From assembly GCA_963920765.1 (NCBI GenBank), contig OY987247.1:7536471-7600470 (forward strand): DNA of 64,000 bases, written 5' to 3'. Origin of the DNA: Ulota crispa (Eukaryota; Streptophyta; Bryopsida; Orthotrichales; Orthotrichaceae). The notes under the pieces are model-generated. The model ran no database searches. It was not told where the DNA came from and saw only the letters and a program-made list of their open reading frames with translations. The position numbers were made by a program, and so were the translations under genes. This document shows, piece after piece, positions 24,637-36,331 of the stretch. Within the stretch, counting starts at the first letter, position 1. Each line of letters opens with the position of its first letter.

Positions 24637-25970
24637 GTGAGTGCTCAAACTTCCCCCTCGAGAAGTAAATGCAAGCACAACTGGATTCTAACAAAAACTG
24701 GAAAATGAACTATAGCAGCAAGAGGGTGGGTTTGGTTGTAGGTTTCCAACTAAAAATGCCTTTCAAGCAATGGATTTTTACTAATAGCCTACAACATACA
24801 ATGATGAGCAAAGAAGGGAACAATCCACTTTGTACTCCACACGTTAGGTCTTGTGTCTAATTGAAATAGGAGCATAAGTAATCATACCTCGTCATGGGGG
24901 TTCTCATACCCTATGGCTTGTTCGTGGATGGCCTCCATTGCTCTTGAGCGTGTGTGAGTGGTGGTGGTGAAGGGATTGTGTGGTGACTCTAATCTAAGGA
25001 CAAATAATCACAACACTCTACTAGGCTGCTAGATCAACCCTTCCTATCGTACTAATTTAGACTATAGCCGTGTGACGAATAATCACAACATAAGCCGGTT
25101 TCTGAGGTCCAAGATTGAGGAGGAAATCTCCTAATTTGGGGTAAGCGGAACAATATCCTTAATCTCATAGGATGTCTCCTAGCTCCACTAGTAACCACAA
25201 TATGACGGATATTAGTTTACGTACCCATTATGACGCAAGGCTAATCCAAATGAGAGGAAGATCTCTTCATAGTTTGGAGCGTAGATTAGTGAATATGATA
25301 ATCCAAGAGTTGGTGGGGTATTTAAGTGTTCCCCTCCTTTTACTTAAAAGTCAAGAAAACATTGAAATTGTAAGGCCAAACCCTGCTGGTCAGCCGAAGG
25401 CAGGGCTCCGGAGTTTGAGGCAGGCTGAGGCCCCCTGCCCCAAGTATCAGCAAGCGCTGGGTATCGGCAGGACTGGGTATTGGCAGGCCCGGGTACCGGC
25501 AGGAGCTGCTTGGCGACTGCAGCTGAGGCGAGGGTGACTGGCTTTGAAGCTGAGCTCTGGACCTTGAGAGGAGAGTGACTGGCTTCGACAGCTGAGCTCT
25601 GGAATTCGAGAGGAGGGAATGTGAGTTCTAGGACTCAAGAGGAGAGTGATTGGCTTCTAAGGCTGAGCTTGGGATCACGAGGTACGTGACTGAGACTCGG
25701 AACTCTGAGAGATTGAAAGGGAGAATGTGAGCTCTGAGACTCGAGAGAGAGGGGTTGGCCTCTGGAATTCCGAGAGAATGGTGACTAAGGCGGATAGGCT
25801 GTAGAGTGAGATGAACTGGGCCGTTAGCTTGTGGAAGCTGTGTGTGAGGCAATGTCACTAGCTGAGGGAATCTATGAGCGAGGTAAAGCCTCAAGTTAGT
25901 AGAATCAATGAGCAGAGTGGTTTCTTGGAGAGTTGCCACAAGAATCGAGACAGTTGGCCAAGCCAAAGCT
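24637..25970. mobile_element. LTR-like direct repeat, copy 2
   Basis: It begins TGTGAGTGCTCAAACTTCCC and follows copy 1 directly. It shows the same succession of blocks at moderate identity, ending in degenerate repeats built on 'GTGACTGGCTT..GAGCTCTGGAA'. Frames at 25172-25537 and on the reverse strand at 25447-25966 lie inside these low-complexity repeats and are not credible genes. Confidence 0.45.
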
Positions 25971-27330
25971 AAGCTGCAAGGATTCCAAAAGAACTACTAA
26001 GAGGGCTTGGGTTGGTGCAAGAGTTTTGGTAGCGGTACTGGTAAGCTAAATATTAGCGAAGAGGCTCTATCCTAACTAAGGGGTTCTAATAACTAACTAA
26101 GTGACCTAAACGATAATTAGGACTTTTAAGAAGTGTGGAAAAGCAACATTGCCAGTCATAATCCAACTTCCTAGGGGTTAGTATGACCAAAGACAATGGG
26201 AACTATACTCTACCAGATGTAAAGGAATGGGGCTCCACCAAAGGTAAAGCACACAAGTGTTCAAGACAAAGGAAACTGAGGGCTTGGTAAGGACAAGTGG
26301 GAATGTGGGGAGAATGGTCTAAAACAAAGGAGGATGATGAGCCCAAGTGACGCAAGTGATAAGCAACCAAAAGGAGAAGGCAAGTGACCAAAAAAACTCA
26401 TGGCTAAAGTACAAGTGAGAAAAGCTCCAAGACTATGATGAAAGTGACAAGTCCAGTGTTTTTGGGAGGAGGTGGGCCTCCCTTCATACATTTGGGGGAG
26501 GACACCTCGGCCCTCTATCTAGGAGATCCATAAATCCCTTGAAATCTACCTAAAATCTAAGAAAAACTCAAAATGGATGAAATTTGGATGAATTCGCCAT
26601 AACTTTTGGAGCGTAGCTCCAAACAACAAAAAAATGGTGGCATTAGATTCCTTGGACCCAAAATAGTTGGTTTTGGTTGTTCACACTTCCAATTTCGAGC
26701 TACAAGGCGTCAGGAATCTTGAATGAAGGATTAGGGGTGGATGGATGAAAAACCTAGAATTGGGAGTTCATCCAAAAATGAGAAATTGACTGCTTGAGGT
26801 CTTCCAACATTGTTGAGGAAGCCGGAAAATACTCCTTGCTTCCGTCAATTGGGCTCCAAATGGATGATATCTTGAAATTGGATGTTGCACGCCTTCTTGA
26901 AATTGGATGGATGCTGTCATTCGAGGCCTTGCCATTATTGAAACGACTTGAAACTTGGGAGATTGTCATAAATCCTTGAGAAACTCTCCCATGAATTTTG
27001 GTGGCATTTTACTGCCATTTGTCAACCTCCTTTGACTGGGATTGACTGGTAGCTTAGCAGGATTGACTGCTTGGAATCATGCTCTCTGAAAAGCGGAAGG
27101 TCTTGAGAACCTTGGGTATAGACGCACCAAATTGATAATGTAACTCGAACTAGATGATGTGGCCCTTGGCCATGGCATAGCTAATCTACTCCTAAACTAA
27201 CCTTCTCTAATTAGGTTAGTGGAGACTTTTGGAAGGGATCCCAAACCCCTAGTAGCCAATCCTAAACCAACCCTTTCTAATTAGGTTAGTGGGGATTTTT
27301 GGAGGGGATCCCAAGCCCCTAGTATGTGTG
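25971..27330. repeat. Repeat-derived region with a 70-bp tandem duplication at its right end
   Basis: Composition continues that of the LTR-like pair. Units at 27191-27260 and 27261-27323 (CCTAAACTAACCTTCTCTAA / CCTAAACCAACCCTTTCTAA, both with ATTAGGTTAGTGG and GGATCCCAA.CCCCTAGTA) are a direct tandem duplication. The sequence then reads TATGTGTGTTGCTCAAACTC, recalling the start of the LTR-like copies, so the whole element may span 23327-27340. Confidence 0.4.
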
Positions 27331-28813
27331 TTGCTCAAACTCACTAAAAACTACTAGTTCTCACCAATTCATTTCTAATGACTTACCAAATAAAGTAGGG
27401 TAAATGGCGTACCACTAACCATTTGGTTTAACTAATCTAAATCAACATAAATGGCTATTCTACTTATATTGATGTAATTTCAAAGCTAAGTAAAACAAAA
27501 AAGAAATTCAGGACTTTTGTGGGACTCACACCAAAGGATCAATATAATTTATCAAAGGACTAGTACAATCTAATGTATATTGCCATTGTTTTTTACTCTT
27601 TACGAGCTCTAATTTGACCTTGAAAAAACTTTGAATATGATTTGACACCAACAACTTACATTTTTGTTTACAACCTTTTATATCAAAAACTAATTAAAAA
27701 ATCTGAGAAATTTCTAAGATTGAAAAAGTTATTCCAATTGCAAATTGTATATTTTCTATGACTTGTTTAGCATGGTTGATGATTAATTCATTTAATATTT
27801 TAACATGAGTTCATTTATATTTTTTTTAGAAATTAATCACTTCTAGGAAGATTTTGGAGTTTTTTGAGAATTGCAACATGTCGTATCAAACTAATTATAG
27901 ATAGTCCAAAGTTGTAACAAAAAATCATTTCTTAAACCAAGATGAAAATAAAAACAAAAAGTAGTTTTTCTCATGGCCCCTAGTTCCTATAAATTGCACA
28001 AGGTGATATAGTGAGCTACTCTTTGCTTAGAAAGTTTGATGATAGAGAAAATGCAAGACACTAGAATATCTCCCAAGCACCAATGCTCTTTTCAATTTTG
28101 ATCTTCTCTCTTCATCCAATTTTGATTGAGTATAACACAAATTCAAAACCTTGAAGTTTCACGTATGATTCTAAGTAGAAGGACATGAGTTTTTGTTTAG
28201 ACTATTTATGGTTCAACAATGATGGTCCAAACCATGTGCAAAAACAAAAAGTTTAATCCCACATTTACATGATTAGGTACCTAAGAGTTAGGATAAAATT
28301 GAATAACATAATCAATATCATTCTTGATTCGTTTGAAATAGTGTAGTTACTATGGAAGAGCTAAAATAACATTTAAAATAAGGGAATTGATACATGTATC
28401 ACTCCTTTTTTACTTTTGATCACATCTACTATATATGGTCAATATTTGCGATATTAAAGTAGGTGTGGACCATGGAAAAACATCACTGATTTGAAAATAC
28501 AATTCGACATAGAAGTAGCAATTTTTATCTTGTTTTCAACTCCAAATGCCACATATAGTATTAGTGAAAATTTCTAAATGAAACTAAGCATAATTTAAAT
28601 TTTTTAATTGATACAATGAGCGAGATCAGGGGCTAGAGAGCAAAATGAAAGCTACAATTTCTATGTTAGACTAAATTTTCAAATTAGTGATGATTTTTCC
28701 GTGGTCTATACCTACTTTAAGATTCAAATTATAAACCACATATAATAGCTGTGGTAGAATAGTTTGAAAAGGAAGGATGCTACAAAAGTTAGGAGGCTCA
28801 TAAACTGCTCATG
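27331..28813. other. AT-rich intergenic, nothing recognised
   Basis: No gene, RNA or clear repeat was seen. Confidence 0.45.
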
Positions 28814-28923
28814 CTCTTATTCCACTCACCTCCCCAAATGTACTACGTTGGTACATGTTGTTATTCATATCCTTTCCACAATGTACAGATGACATACATT
28901 TGGGGAGGTGAGTGGAATAAGAG
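28814..28923. mobile_element. Small hairpin MITE
   Basis: CTCTTATTCCACTCACCTCC and the following AAATGTAC are matched at the other end by their reverse complement (CATTTGGGGAGGTGAGTGGA and on to 28923). Total about 110 bases. A decayed relative may lie at 20360-20450. Confidence 0.55.
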
Positions 28924-29062
28924 CCCTATGACCTTTCCACTTTAAAATTTCATAACTAATTCCACATTGCTCTAAAAAATACAAAATAACTTGATTTTTG
29001 TGTAGAGGCCACTTTTCCCTTAGATGGTTGGTTCATGAGCCTCCTACCTTAGACTATTCTTC

Positions 29063-29345
29063 TTACTTATGGACTGCCTGCAGTCCTTGGACATTGGAAG
29101 ACTTCTCAATATTTTGTATGTGTTTCTCAACGTTGCGCATACAACTCTCAACATTTTGCACATATCTCCCCATATCTCTTAATGTTGTGCTTGTATCCTC
29201 CAACATTTTGCTTGTAATTTCTAGTTTTTTGTACATATTTTTCAAGGTTTTGCACATATTTTCCAATATTTTCCAGTGTTTTTGTGTCTCTATTAAAACA
29301 ATATTTTGGATTTTTGCTTATGGACTTTGGATCGTCCGTAACTGA
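29063..29345 (-). repeat. Degenerate 21-30-bp repeats giving a coiled-coil-like open frame
   Basis: The plus strand repeats words such as CAACATTTTGCACATAT and TTTTGTACATATTTTTCAA. On the minus strand this gives an open frame from 29266 to 29063 with a heptad-like peptide (MENMCKTLKNMYKKLEITSK). It lies just downstream of the SHIPPO gene. It is probably a minisatellite without a product, but a spliced 3' exon cannot be excluded. Confidence 0.35.
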
Positions 29346-29372
29346 TCAAACACGTCATTGTGCAAGATCAAG

Positions 29373-29705
29373 TCAAACTTTCCAATCTTGCTCATGGTAC
29401 TTCTTGAGCCCGATGCCATAGATGATGTGATTGGAAGGGTAAACGCGAGGAACCTTCTTGGTTGGTGGCTTTGGAGGGCATGGCTGTTGGCGCGCAAAGA
29501 ACTTGGGATATCGTCTTCCCATTGTAATTGCTGGCCCCGTACTAAATGTCCGTTTGATGTTGTAGGATTGAGGCCCCGGGCCTATAGGAATGTCTCGTGG
29601 CCACCGCAAGCATGGAATAGTGAAGGCCGGCACTGCTGGAAGAGATGCTTCTATGTTGGGGTCGTATGCTCCAGGGCCTGGATAGTCAAATATGATGAAT
29701 GCCAT
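29373..29705 (-). CDS. SHIPPO/ODF3-like (PGP-repeat) flagellar protein, 110 aa
   Basis: The minus-strand frame starts in a good context (CACCATGGC) and runs 110 codons without a break. PGPGAYDP lies at residues 9-16 and GPGPQSYNIKRTFSTGPAI at about 42-60; these are the proline-glycine 'PGPxxY' repeats of the SHIPPO family (ODF3/CIMAP). Proteins of this family sit on or in ciliary and flagellar microtubules. In plants such genes survive only where sperm are motile. The protein is short and has about two repeats, so it may be a small member or have further exons. A broken copy lies at 1590-1732. The 1.5 kb upstream (29706-31200) is duplicated with it. Expression should be confined to male organs; this is inferred from the family, not seen. 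Confidence 0.65.
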   Translation of the reverse strand: MAFIIFDYPGPGAYDPNIEASLPAVPAFTIPCLRWPRDIPIGPGPQSYNIKRTFSTGPAITMGRRYPKFFARQQPCPPKPPTKKVPRVYPSNHIIYGIGLKKYHEQDWKV

Positions 29706-31200
29706 GGTGAGTGCACTCTCCTTCTTGGGAACTTGAAATATGCCAACACACTTGTGTTAAAACAAACTAACTCCAATGACATTGATACCAATTTAGATTG
29801 TAAGCAAAATTGTATAAAGAATGTTTTAAGAGTTTTGTACATTCAAAACTCACCAATTCTAATTGTAGAAATAATCATGTGAAGGCATATTATAGAAGAG
29901 CTATATGAGAGTGGAGGAATGGTTTACTAAATTTAGAATATCAACATATTGATACCTTTGAGTTGATTTTCTTAGCTCATTTTGGTTTTCATAAGGAAAA
30001 AGTGCAAACTTGTGAAGGCTAAATGAGTTTTTCTATGCAACATAGATGTTGGTTGAGGAATGTTTGCATGAATGATTTGTTGTTTTCAATTACATGGGCA
30101 ATAATTTGTATGCATCATTGGCAAAAAATCAAGCCATGGCAATTTGTAGTTGTCATATTAGTGAATCTGTCTTGTTACCTATTTGACAACTCACATGTAC
30201 AAAAATTCAGTAGAGGTAACACATGATTTAGGTTCAATCAATGTGGTCAAGAGTGGTACACAACAACACCCTCTTTGTTTCTCTTACAAATGTCAACATG
30301 GAAGCTCACGTGAGAAAAACTGGAAGATGAAAAAGTTCTCCATGTTTTTCTTTGGTTGGACACCCACAAAGTTAAAGTGTCCAATTGGTAGCATGACATT
30401 GTAAATGAATCATGTCTAAATGAAAAGTGTCCAAACAAGCATATGGTCATGGCTTGTATCAATATGATTGTCTTGGTTTTTGTTAAATTTTTATGGCAAT
30501 TGAAAATGGAGTCTAGACTTTTGTAGAAATGTGTTTCCAACACCACACAAATGATTTACAAATGTTCATATGTGCCAATCATAGACTTATCCAAACTTGA
30601 ATAAACAATAATTTTCCAATGTTCATATGTGCCAATCATAGACTTATCCAAACTTGAATAAACGATGATTTTCCAATGTGCAATTTTAGGTAAGAATTAG
30701 TAAAAGTTGTGTTTGCAACAAAGTGGCAAGTAGGTGGAGTTACCTTCTAGTGATGTTGGAGGAATCTCTTTTTCTTCATTTGTTTTGACATTTGGTACTA
30801 TTCATCTTTTCAAAGTCCAACTTTGATCCTAAGTTGCTATCAAGCAGTTGTATTCATCTTAGAAAGGACTCACAAGAATCTTTATGAAGTTCTTTACTTT
30901 CAAAATTTTGAACAAAATTGCATGTCTACACATTCCAAAGGAGCACTTTTTCCTCGCATGTTTGACATTGAAGGAAATGACTCCACTATATAATGTTGTG
31001 AAGTAGAGTGAAAAGTATCAATGACAAAAAAAACTTACCGAATTAATGCATGATGTTGCTTACAAACAAGGCCATGAGGTGGAAACCCTAAATTAAAGAG
31101 TGTTGATGGATCTTCAATAGTGTGCATGGAAGATTAGCTTGTGGCAAAAGCTAGTAAGTTGAAGAGGCACAAAGAGGATCTCATACAAACTTGTGCAATT
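29706..31200. repeat. Upstream block of the SHIPPO gene, duplicated at 1733-3440
   Basis: Same order and orientation as 1733-3440. It also contains a local tandem duplication of about 56 bases: ATGTTCATATGTGCCAATCA occurs at about 30562 and again near 30619. It probably includes promoter and 5' UTR or intron sequence. Confidence 0.65.
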
Positions 31201-32747
31201 AATTTTGGCTTTTAAATTGTGCACTTTTTGTTGTGTTTCCCTTAATTTCCTCAAACTTTTTAGGTGACTTTTCACCCTCCCTTTCCTTATCTTTTCCTCT
31301 ACCTACCCCTTTGAATTTCAAATTTTGGGTGATTGAGTTAAACATCCATTACTTTGTAATAGACAATTTTAAGTTTATAAAAAAATAATTAGAAAAAAAC
31401 TCAATGACTTTTCACCCTCTCTTTCGGGGTGCCTTTTCCTCTCCCTTTTGGCCTCTCTATTAGAACTTGTGGTGATAATAGAGAATTAAATAGCGTGATA
31501 GATGGACACTTGATGCTTTTACAACATAGATGAATACACTCTATTGGTTATGTAAGTATAAAATTGGCCTCTTAGCTTGAAAAATAGAAGCAACAATGTA
31601 TCAATATAACATAGTAAACTTTAATTGTGCTTAAACTCTTCAACATAGAGGTACAATTACATTTTTAGTCTTATTTAGACAAATGAAATCAATGACAATT
31701 TAGTGTATGCTTTGTCATGACAAGGATATCTCCATTTGCCTAATGGAGTCTTTCTTGAAACATCTCCAAAAAAATAATATGCACCGTGTTTGTGCTTTGA
31801 ACACTGAAACTGTTGTACTTTGATATTTTTTTAGAAACTTCAGAAAACAAATTATAAGAGTGTGTGAATAGATTTTGACGTTCCTCTTGAATCATTCACA
31901 TGTCCATTGATTAATCATTTAAGGACTGAAAAAGCACACTATGAATCATGATTAATGATACTAAAATGTTTTTATTTTTCAAGACTTCCATTAACAAACT
32001 TTGAAATTAATGAGAGTTCTCTTTGAATGGTAAATCAAAATTCAATAAAAGGCAAAATATTGCATTGTCATGTTAACAGACTATAAATAAATTTATAGAG
32101 TGCAAGGTAGAAACTATGATGGCGTGCAATGTAGAACATTGATTTAAGATTTAGATATTTTGTATCGATTTTGATTTGATATGTTTTAGTTTGTTAAAGG
32201 CTTGGAGAGATTACTTCAAATAACATTAGAAACATGAAATACATGTTCTCTGCAATGAATTTTATTGTGGAGGTGCAGCTTTGGAATTCTCCACTCTTAT
32301 TGAATAAAATTTTGTGTTGCGTAACATCAAAGAAAACAAACTCTTCATACATCTTGACATAATCCTTGTTGGTCAATGTAAAATTTGATCTACATCAACT
32401 TCAAGCGGAAGGCTATCATTGTCTACCTACTCTTTTTCATGCTCCAAATTTTTGAATATTGTCATTTCATTAACAAGAATTGGCCTAACATGTACCTTTG
32501 CGCACCAATAAAAAAACACCTTCCATAATTTAGGTATTGCTAATTTACAAGAGTAGTTTGAAATATCTCATTTAGATTTTTCACTTTGGCGATATCCTTG
32601 TAAACTGCAAATGTTCCACAATGACTATTAGATAACTCAATTATAGTCATTTGGGACAAATTTTTCTTGCCTAAATATTGGTGCACACTTTGTGTTATAA
32701 AATTCATTTATTTCCAAAAATCTTTGTTTAACAAAGGTGACCTCATT
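31201..32747. other. Intergenic upstream of ISU
   Basis: A stretch near 31260-31470 (TTTTCACCCTCCCTTTCC) resembles 45200-45260 and is a dispersed repeat. Otherwise no feature is recognised. The ISU promoter should lie at the right end. Confidence 0.4.
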
Positions 32748-35267
32748 ATGTTGAGCAATTACTTCCGTAGTGCCCTTCCAATCACAATTTTACAACCTTG
32801 GTGGAGATTTGTAACTTCAAAAAGTTATCATGAAAAAGTAGTGGAGCATTACAATAACCCACGCAATGTTGGAAGTTTTGATAAAGATGACCCAAATGTT
32901 GGAACCGGACTTGTGGGTGCACCTGCATGTGGAGATGTGATGAAGTTACAAATCCGTGTAGATGAAAAGACTGGCAAGATTATAGATTCTTGTTTCAAGA
33001 CTTTTGGTTGTGGCTCGGCAATTGCTTCTTCTTCAGTGGGTATGAATTTGATTTTGCCTTTTTATAGAAAACTAGCGGTTGACGCTTGCTATGCTACACA
33101 TGCATCATTAGAATTTTATTAGAATTTTATGTAAGATAGACTACAAAGTAAAAAAAATTAGTCTTCAAATTGCATTTATATGATGATATCATGAAGATTG
33201 AAGAGGTAATATCACATAGATTGGAGATTTGATATTAATAAGGGCCTTGTGATTTTAGTAGTATGATAATAATCCATGTACAATGCCCTTCAATTTTTTG
33301 AAAATCAACTAGACAACAATAGCTGGTGAAGAACAACAATTGAACATTTCAAAATCAATAAAATTCCACAAAGTTGTAAGCTAGCAAACTCAAGTCACAT
33401 ATCTACAACCCACATTAATAAAAAAAGCAATGGAGGGGGTTGTATGACTAATCATTGTCTGACAAAATTGAAAAAATGGTTGATGTCTAATTGAGTTTCA
33501 AAAAACTCAAGAACTTGTTGGAAAACATTTGTACAATGATGCTTAGATAAGGTCAGCTCTTGAAAGAGAAACATTTGAATAGTGTCAAGGTCCCACTCTT
33601 CCTTTTTTTTTGTTTTGGGCCCAGCTAAATGGAGTGCTTATTTACAATCAATGCTCAAATATAGTCAACATTTTATTCTCACACAAAGCATTGACCTTAT
33701 CCAAGCATCAATAGTATTGGTAGTATTGTGTTCAATGAAGCCAATTGAGTTTTCAAAACACTAAGTCACTAACCCAATCGTGTCACACAAATCATAAATT
33801 GTCATTTATGAATAGATTAAAAAATCCTAAGCTCAACAATACATTCCATTTATTGAAGTAAAAATATAATTTAAACAACAATAACCATCTCCAATAATAT
33901 CAAATTTTATAGAGACTATGTGCAATTAAAAAGTTGATATCATTGTCATTGAGATCATATTTATGTAGCAACGGAGTGGATCAAAGGAAGGCCAATGGAA
34001 GAAGTATTAACCATAAAAAATAGGTACGCATGTAAGCACATAAAACATCTAACCTTGAAAATTGTTTTACCAAGTTTTAAAATACTTGTAATACCTACAT
34101 GATGCTTTATTTTTCAAATTTTGGTAGAGCTCTTGAAAATTCTGAAACCATACATCTTTTTATATGATAGTGTGCATAAATGATGGCTCTAATTAATTCA
34201 TGGTATAAATTCTATGTGTAATCTCCTTCAAGTTTTAAAGATTGAATTAGATTGTAAGATTTTCAGTATGTTGTTCCATGCTAAATATTGTTGATTTATG
34301 TTGTGTATATAGTTTTATACTGAATCTTTGTAAGATTTGGTTTTAAACGTTGAAGTTCCCCAATTTTTTTTTGAAGAAATCATACAAATTTTGTTTTGAG
34401 GATTATCAATTAGATAAATATGCTTTTTCATACAAAATGCAATGGTTGTTGTATGCTTTGGAGCTTCCATTTTGAAGAGAAAAAAAGGGACAAAATTTTA
34501 AAAAAAAAAACTTCAAAAAATTTCACAACACCTAAATTACTAGCTCAAAAATAATGTCAATACTTTTTATTGAATAAATCACATTAATTCATGTGTTTAT
34601 GAAATACTTTTGGATTATTTTTACAAATGAAAATTTATCGTATATTTAATAGCTTGTGATTATACGGTATGTTGAGGTATATGGAACTTTAAAATAATTC
34701 CCTTTGACAAACAAACGGCTTCTAAAGTTTCACTATTATGTCCAAATGCTCTGATCTTCTAATCAATGATATATTCTAAGAAAAACATGTTTTAAATGAC
34801 TAGTTCCCAACAACTGCAAATGTGCACAATGATTATTAAATAACTCAATTTTAATTATTGTGAACATCAGCAATTATTGTAAATTTAGTCCTCTCGGATA
34901 CATCTTTCTTGTAGTTTATCAAATTTTATCAAATTTCAATAGTGTTGAGTTGTTTTTCAAAATTTTAATTTCTCTTTACAAATAATTTCTGAAATATGAT
35001 AAAAGCATATATTGTAAATATTATTATTATTGTTATGTATATTTTTGTTATTCATCATGTGAATATTCATTTTTTTAACATTCCATCAGTGACATAGCAA
35101 AGCATCTTGCTCTTCCACCTGTGAAGCTGCATTGTAGCATGTTGGCAGAAGATGCAATTAAAGCTGCAGTAAAAGACTATCAATTAAAAAAAGCAAAACA
35201 ATTTAGGCATAGTAAAGAGAGTAAGAGCGGAACTTCAGAGGATGAAAGTTCAAATTTAAATCAATGA
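32748..35267 (+). CDS. ISU1: Mitochondrial iron-sulphur cluster assembly scaffold ISU/IscU
   Basis: Exons are 32748-33039, 33969-34023 and 35090-35267, all at GT-AG sites with frame kept (174 aa). The protein is the scaffold on which NFS1 sulphur and iron build a 2Fe-2S cluster before transfer by HSC20/HSP70. Residues 1-25 (MLSNYFRSALPITILQPWWR) look like a mitochondrial presequence. The IscU domain runs from YHEKVVEHYNNPRNVGSF. The three cluster ligand cysteines are present: C61 in GAPACGDVM with D63, C88 in FKTFGCGSAIASSS, and C131 in LHCSMLAEDA. The HSP70-binding LPPVK is at 124-128. Exon 2 is only 55 nt (ATEWIKGRPMEEVLTIKN). The tail after KDYQLKKAK is about 25 residues longer than usual and is Ser/Glu-rich. 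ATG 32748 was chosen over the upstream in-frame 32667 because it begins the presequence. Confidence 0.92.
33040..33968. repeat. ISU intron 1 with two repeat insertions
   Basis: The part 33068-33290 is a copy of the repeat at 21841-22100. An imperfect inverted pair follows: GATGCTTAGATAAGGTCAGC near 33538 and TGACCTTATCCAAGCATCAA near 33693, and outside it, TCTAATTGAGTTTCAAAA near 33487 with CAATTGAGTTTTCAAAACAC near 33741. This looks like a decayed MITE. Confidence 0.45.
34024..35089. other. ISU intron 2, nothing recognised
   Basis: AT-rich intron starting GTACGC and ending CCATCAG. No repeat or RNA gene was recognised. Confidence 0.45.
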
Positions 35268-36331
35268 TGTGTTTTTGCAATGATCTATTTATTGTAAATG
35301 ATGATACTAGTTATCTTAAAGTTATCAAGATGATCAATAATTGGAAATTAAGAGAGATGGCGCATAGCGCGTGCAAGTAGTACTTGTTAAAATATAGACA
35401 TTTTATTTCAAAAATACTTCAAATCAATTAAGTTTTGTAAAACCTAATCATGAGAATATTTTGACTTGGGTATTGATACAATCTAGATTCTTTTCTTCTA
35501 TGATAATGTATGTAATGATTAGTGGTGTTGACAACAAGTAATTATACCTTAATCAATTGAAATCAATGCATATAAATTTATTTAGTATCAAATGTATAAT
35601 TTGTTGTAGATGTCAATGAAGTTGCAAAGTTAAAAGAATTCACATAAAAATGAATTGTTCAAAGTTAGAATGAACCACATTATAGGAAAATTGTAGAGCA
35701 TATGATAAACATTTCATATGCCTCAAAATTTCTAAATGATCAATAACAACAATTAGTTTACATTTTTATACATAGATTTCCTTTAATGATATTGTATATC
35801 ATCATATTCCAATGTCTAAAAATGTATTTAATTGGCTTCTAGTATTCTTTATACATGGAACAAAGGTTGCCATATATGCATATAAATACTTGTATCTTGG
35901 AATGTGTCTTTATCCACAAAATCTTGAACTTTGATGGGTTCCTTACCTTATTGATTGTGTGTTGAAGTACACTACCATATAGAATATTGAATCACAACAT
36001 TCAATTACAACACTTGTTAGACATCCTTTGTGTGATACTTTATTGATTTATGAACAATTAACAGTGGTTACTATTATAGGGATTGAAAAAGAAGTCATAT
36101 GGATGACACTTACTCCAATCCCATATCACTACCTAGTTCAATGCAATACACAATAGAATCTATATAGAAAACTTTGTTTACCACACTAAGACATAGCATT
36201 GGCATTTTTACCTTTTTGAAGTGCTCCATTTCTAAAAGGCATGGCATTCAACTAAAAAGTGTAAATATAGAATGTTCTAATTTGAAAGTAAGAGTGAGAA
36301 TCTTTAGAATTCTAGTCAAGCTTGCAATTGA
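35268..36331. other. ISU 3' flank, AT-rich, nothing recognised
   Basis: It should hold the ISU 3' UTR. No further feature is visible. Confidence 0.4.

Noticed and set aside
25172..25966. Frames of over 100 codons on both strands
   Set aside because: They lie in the GC-rich degenerate repeats of the LTR-like element and have no domain.
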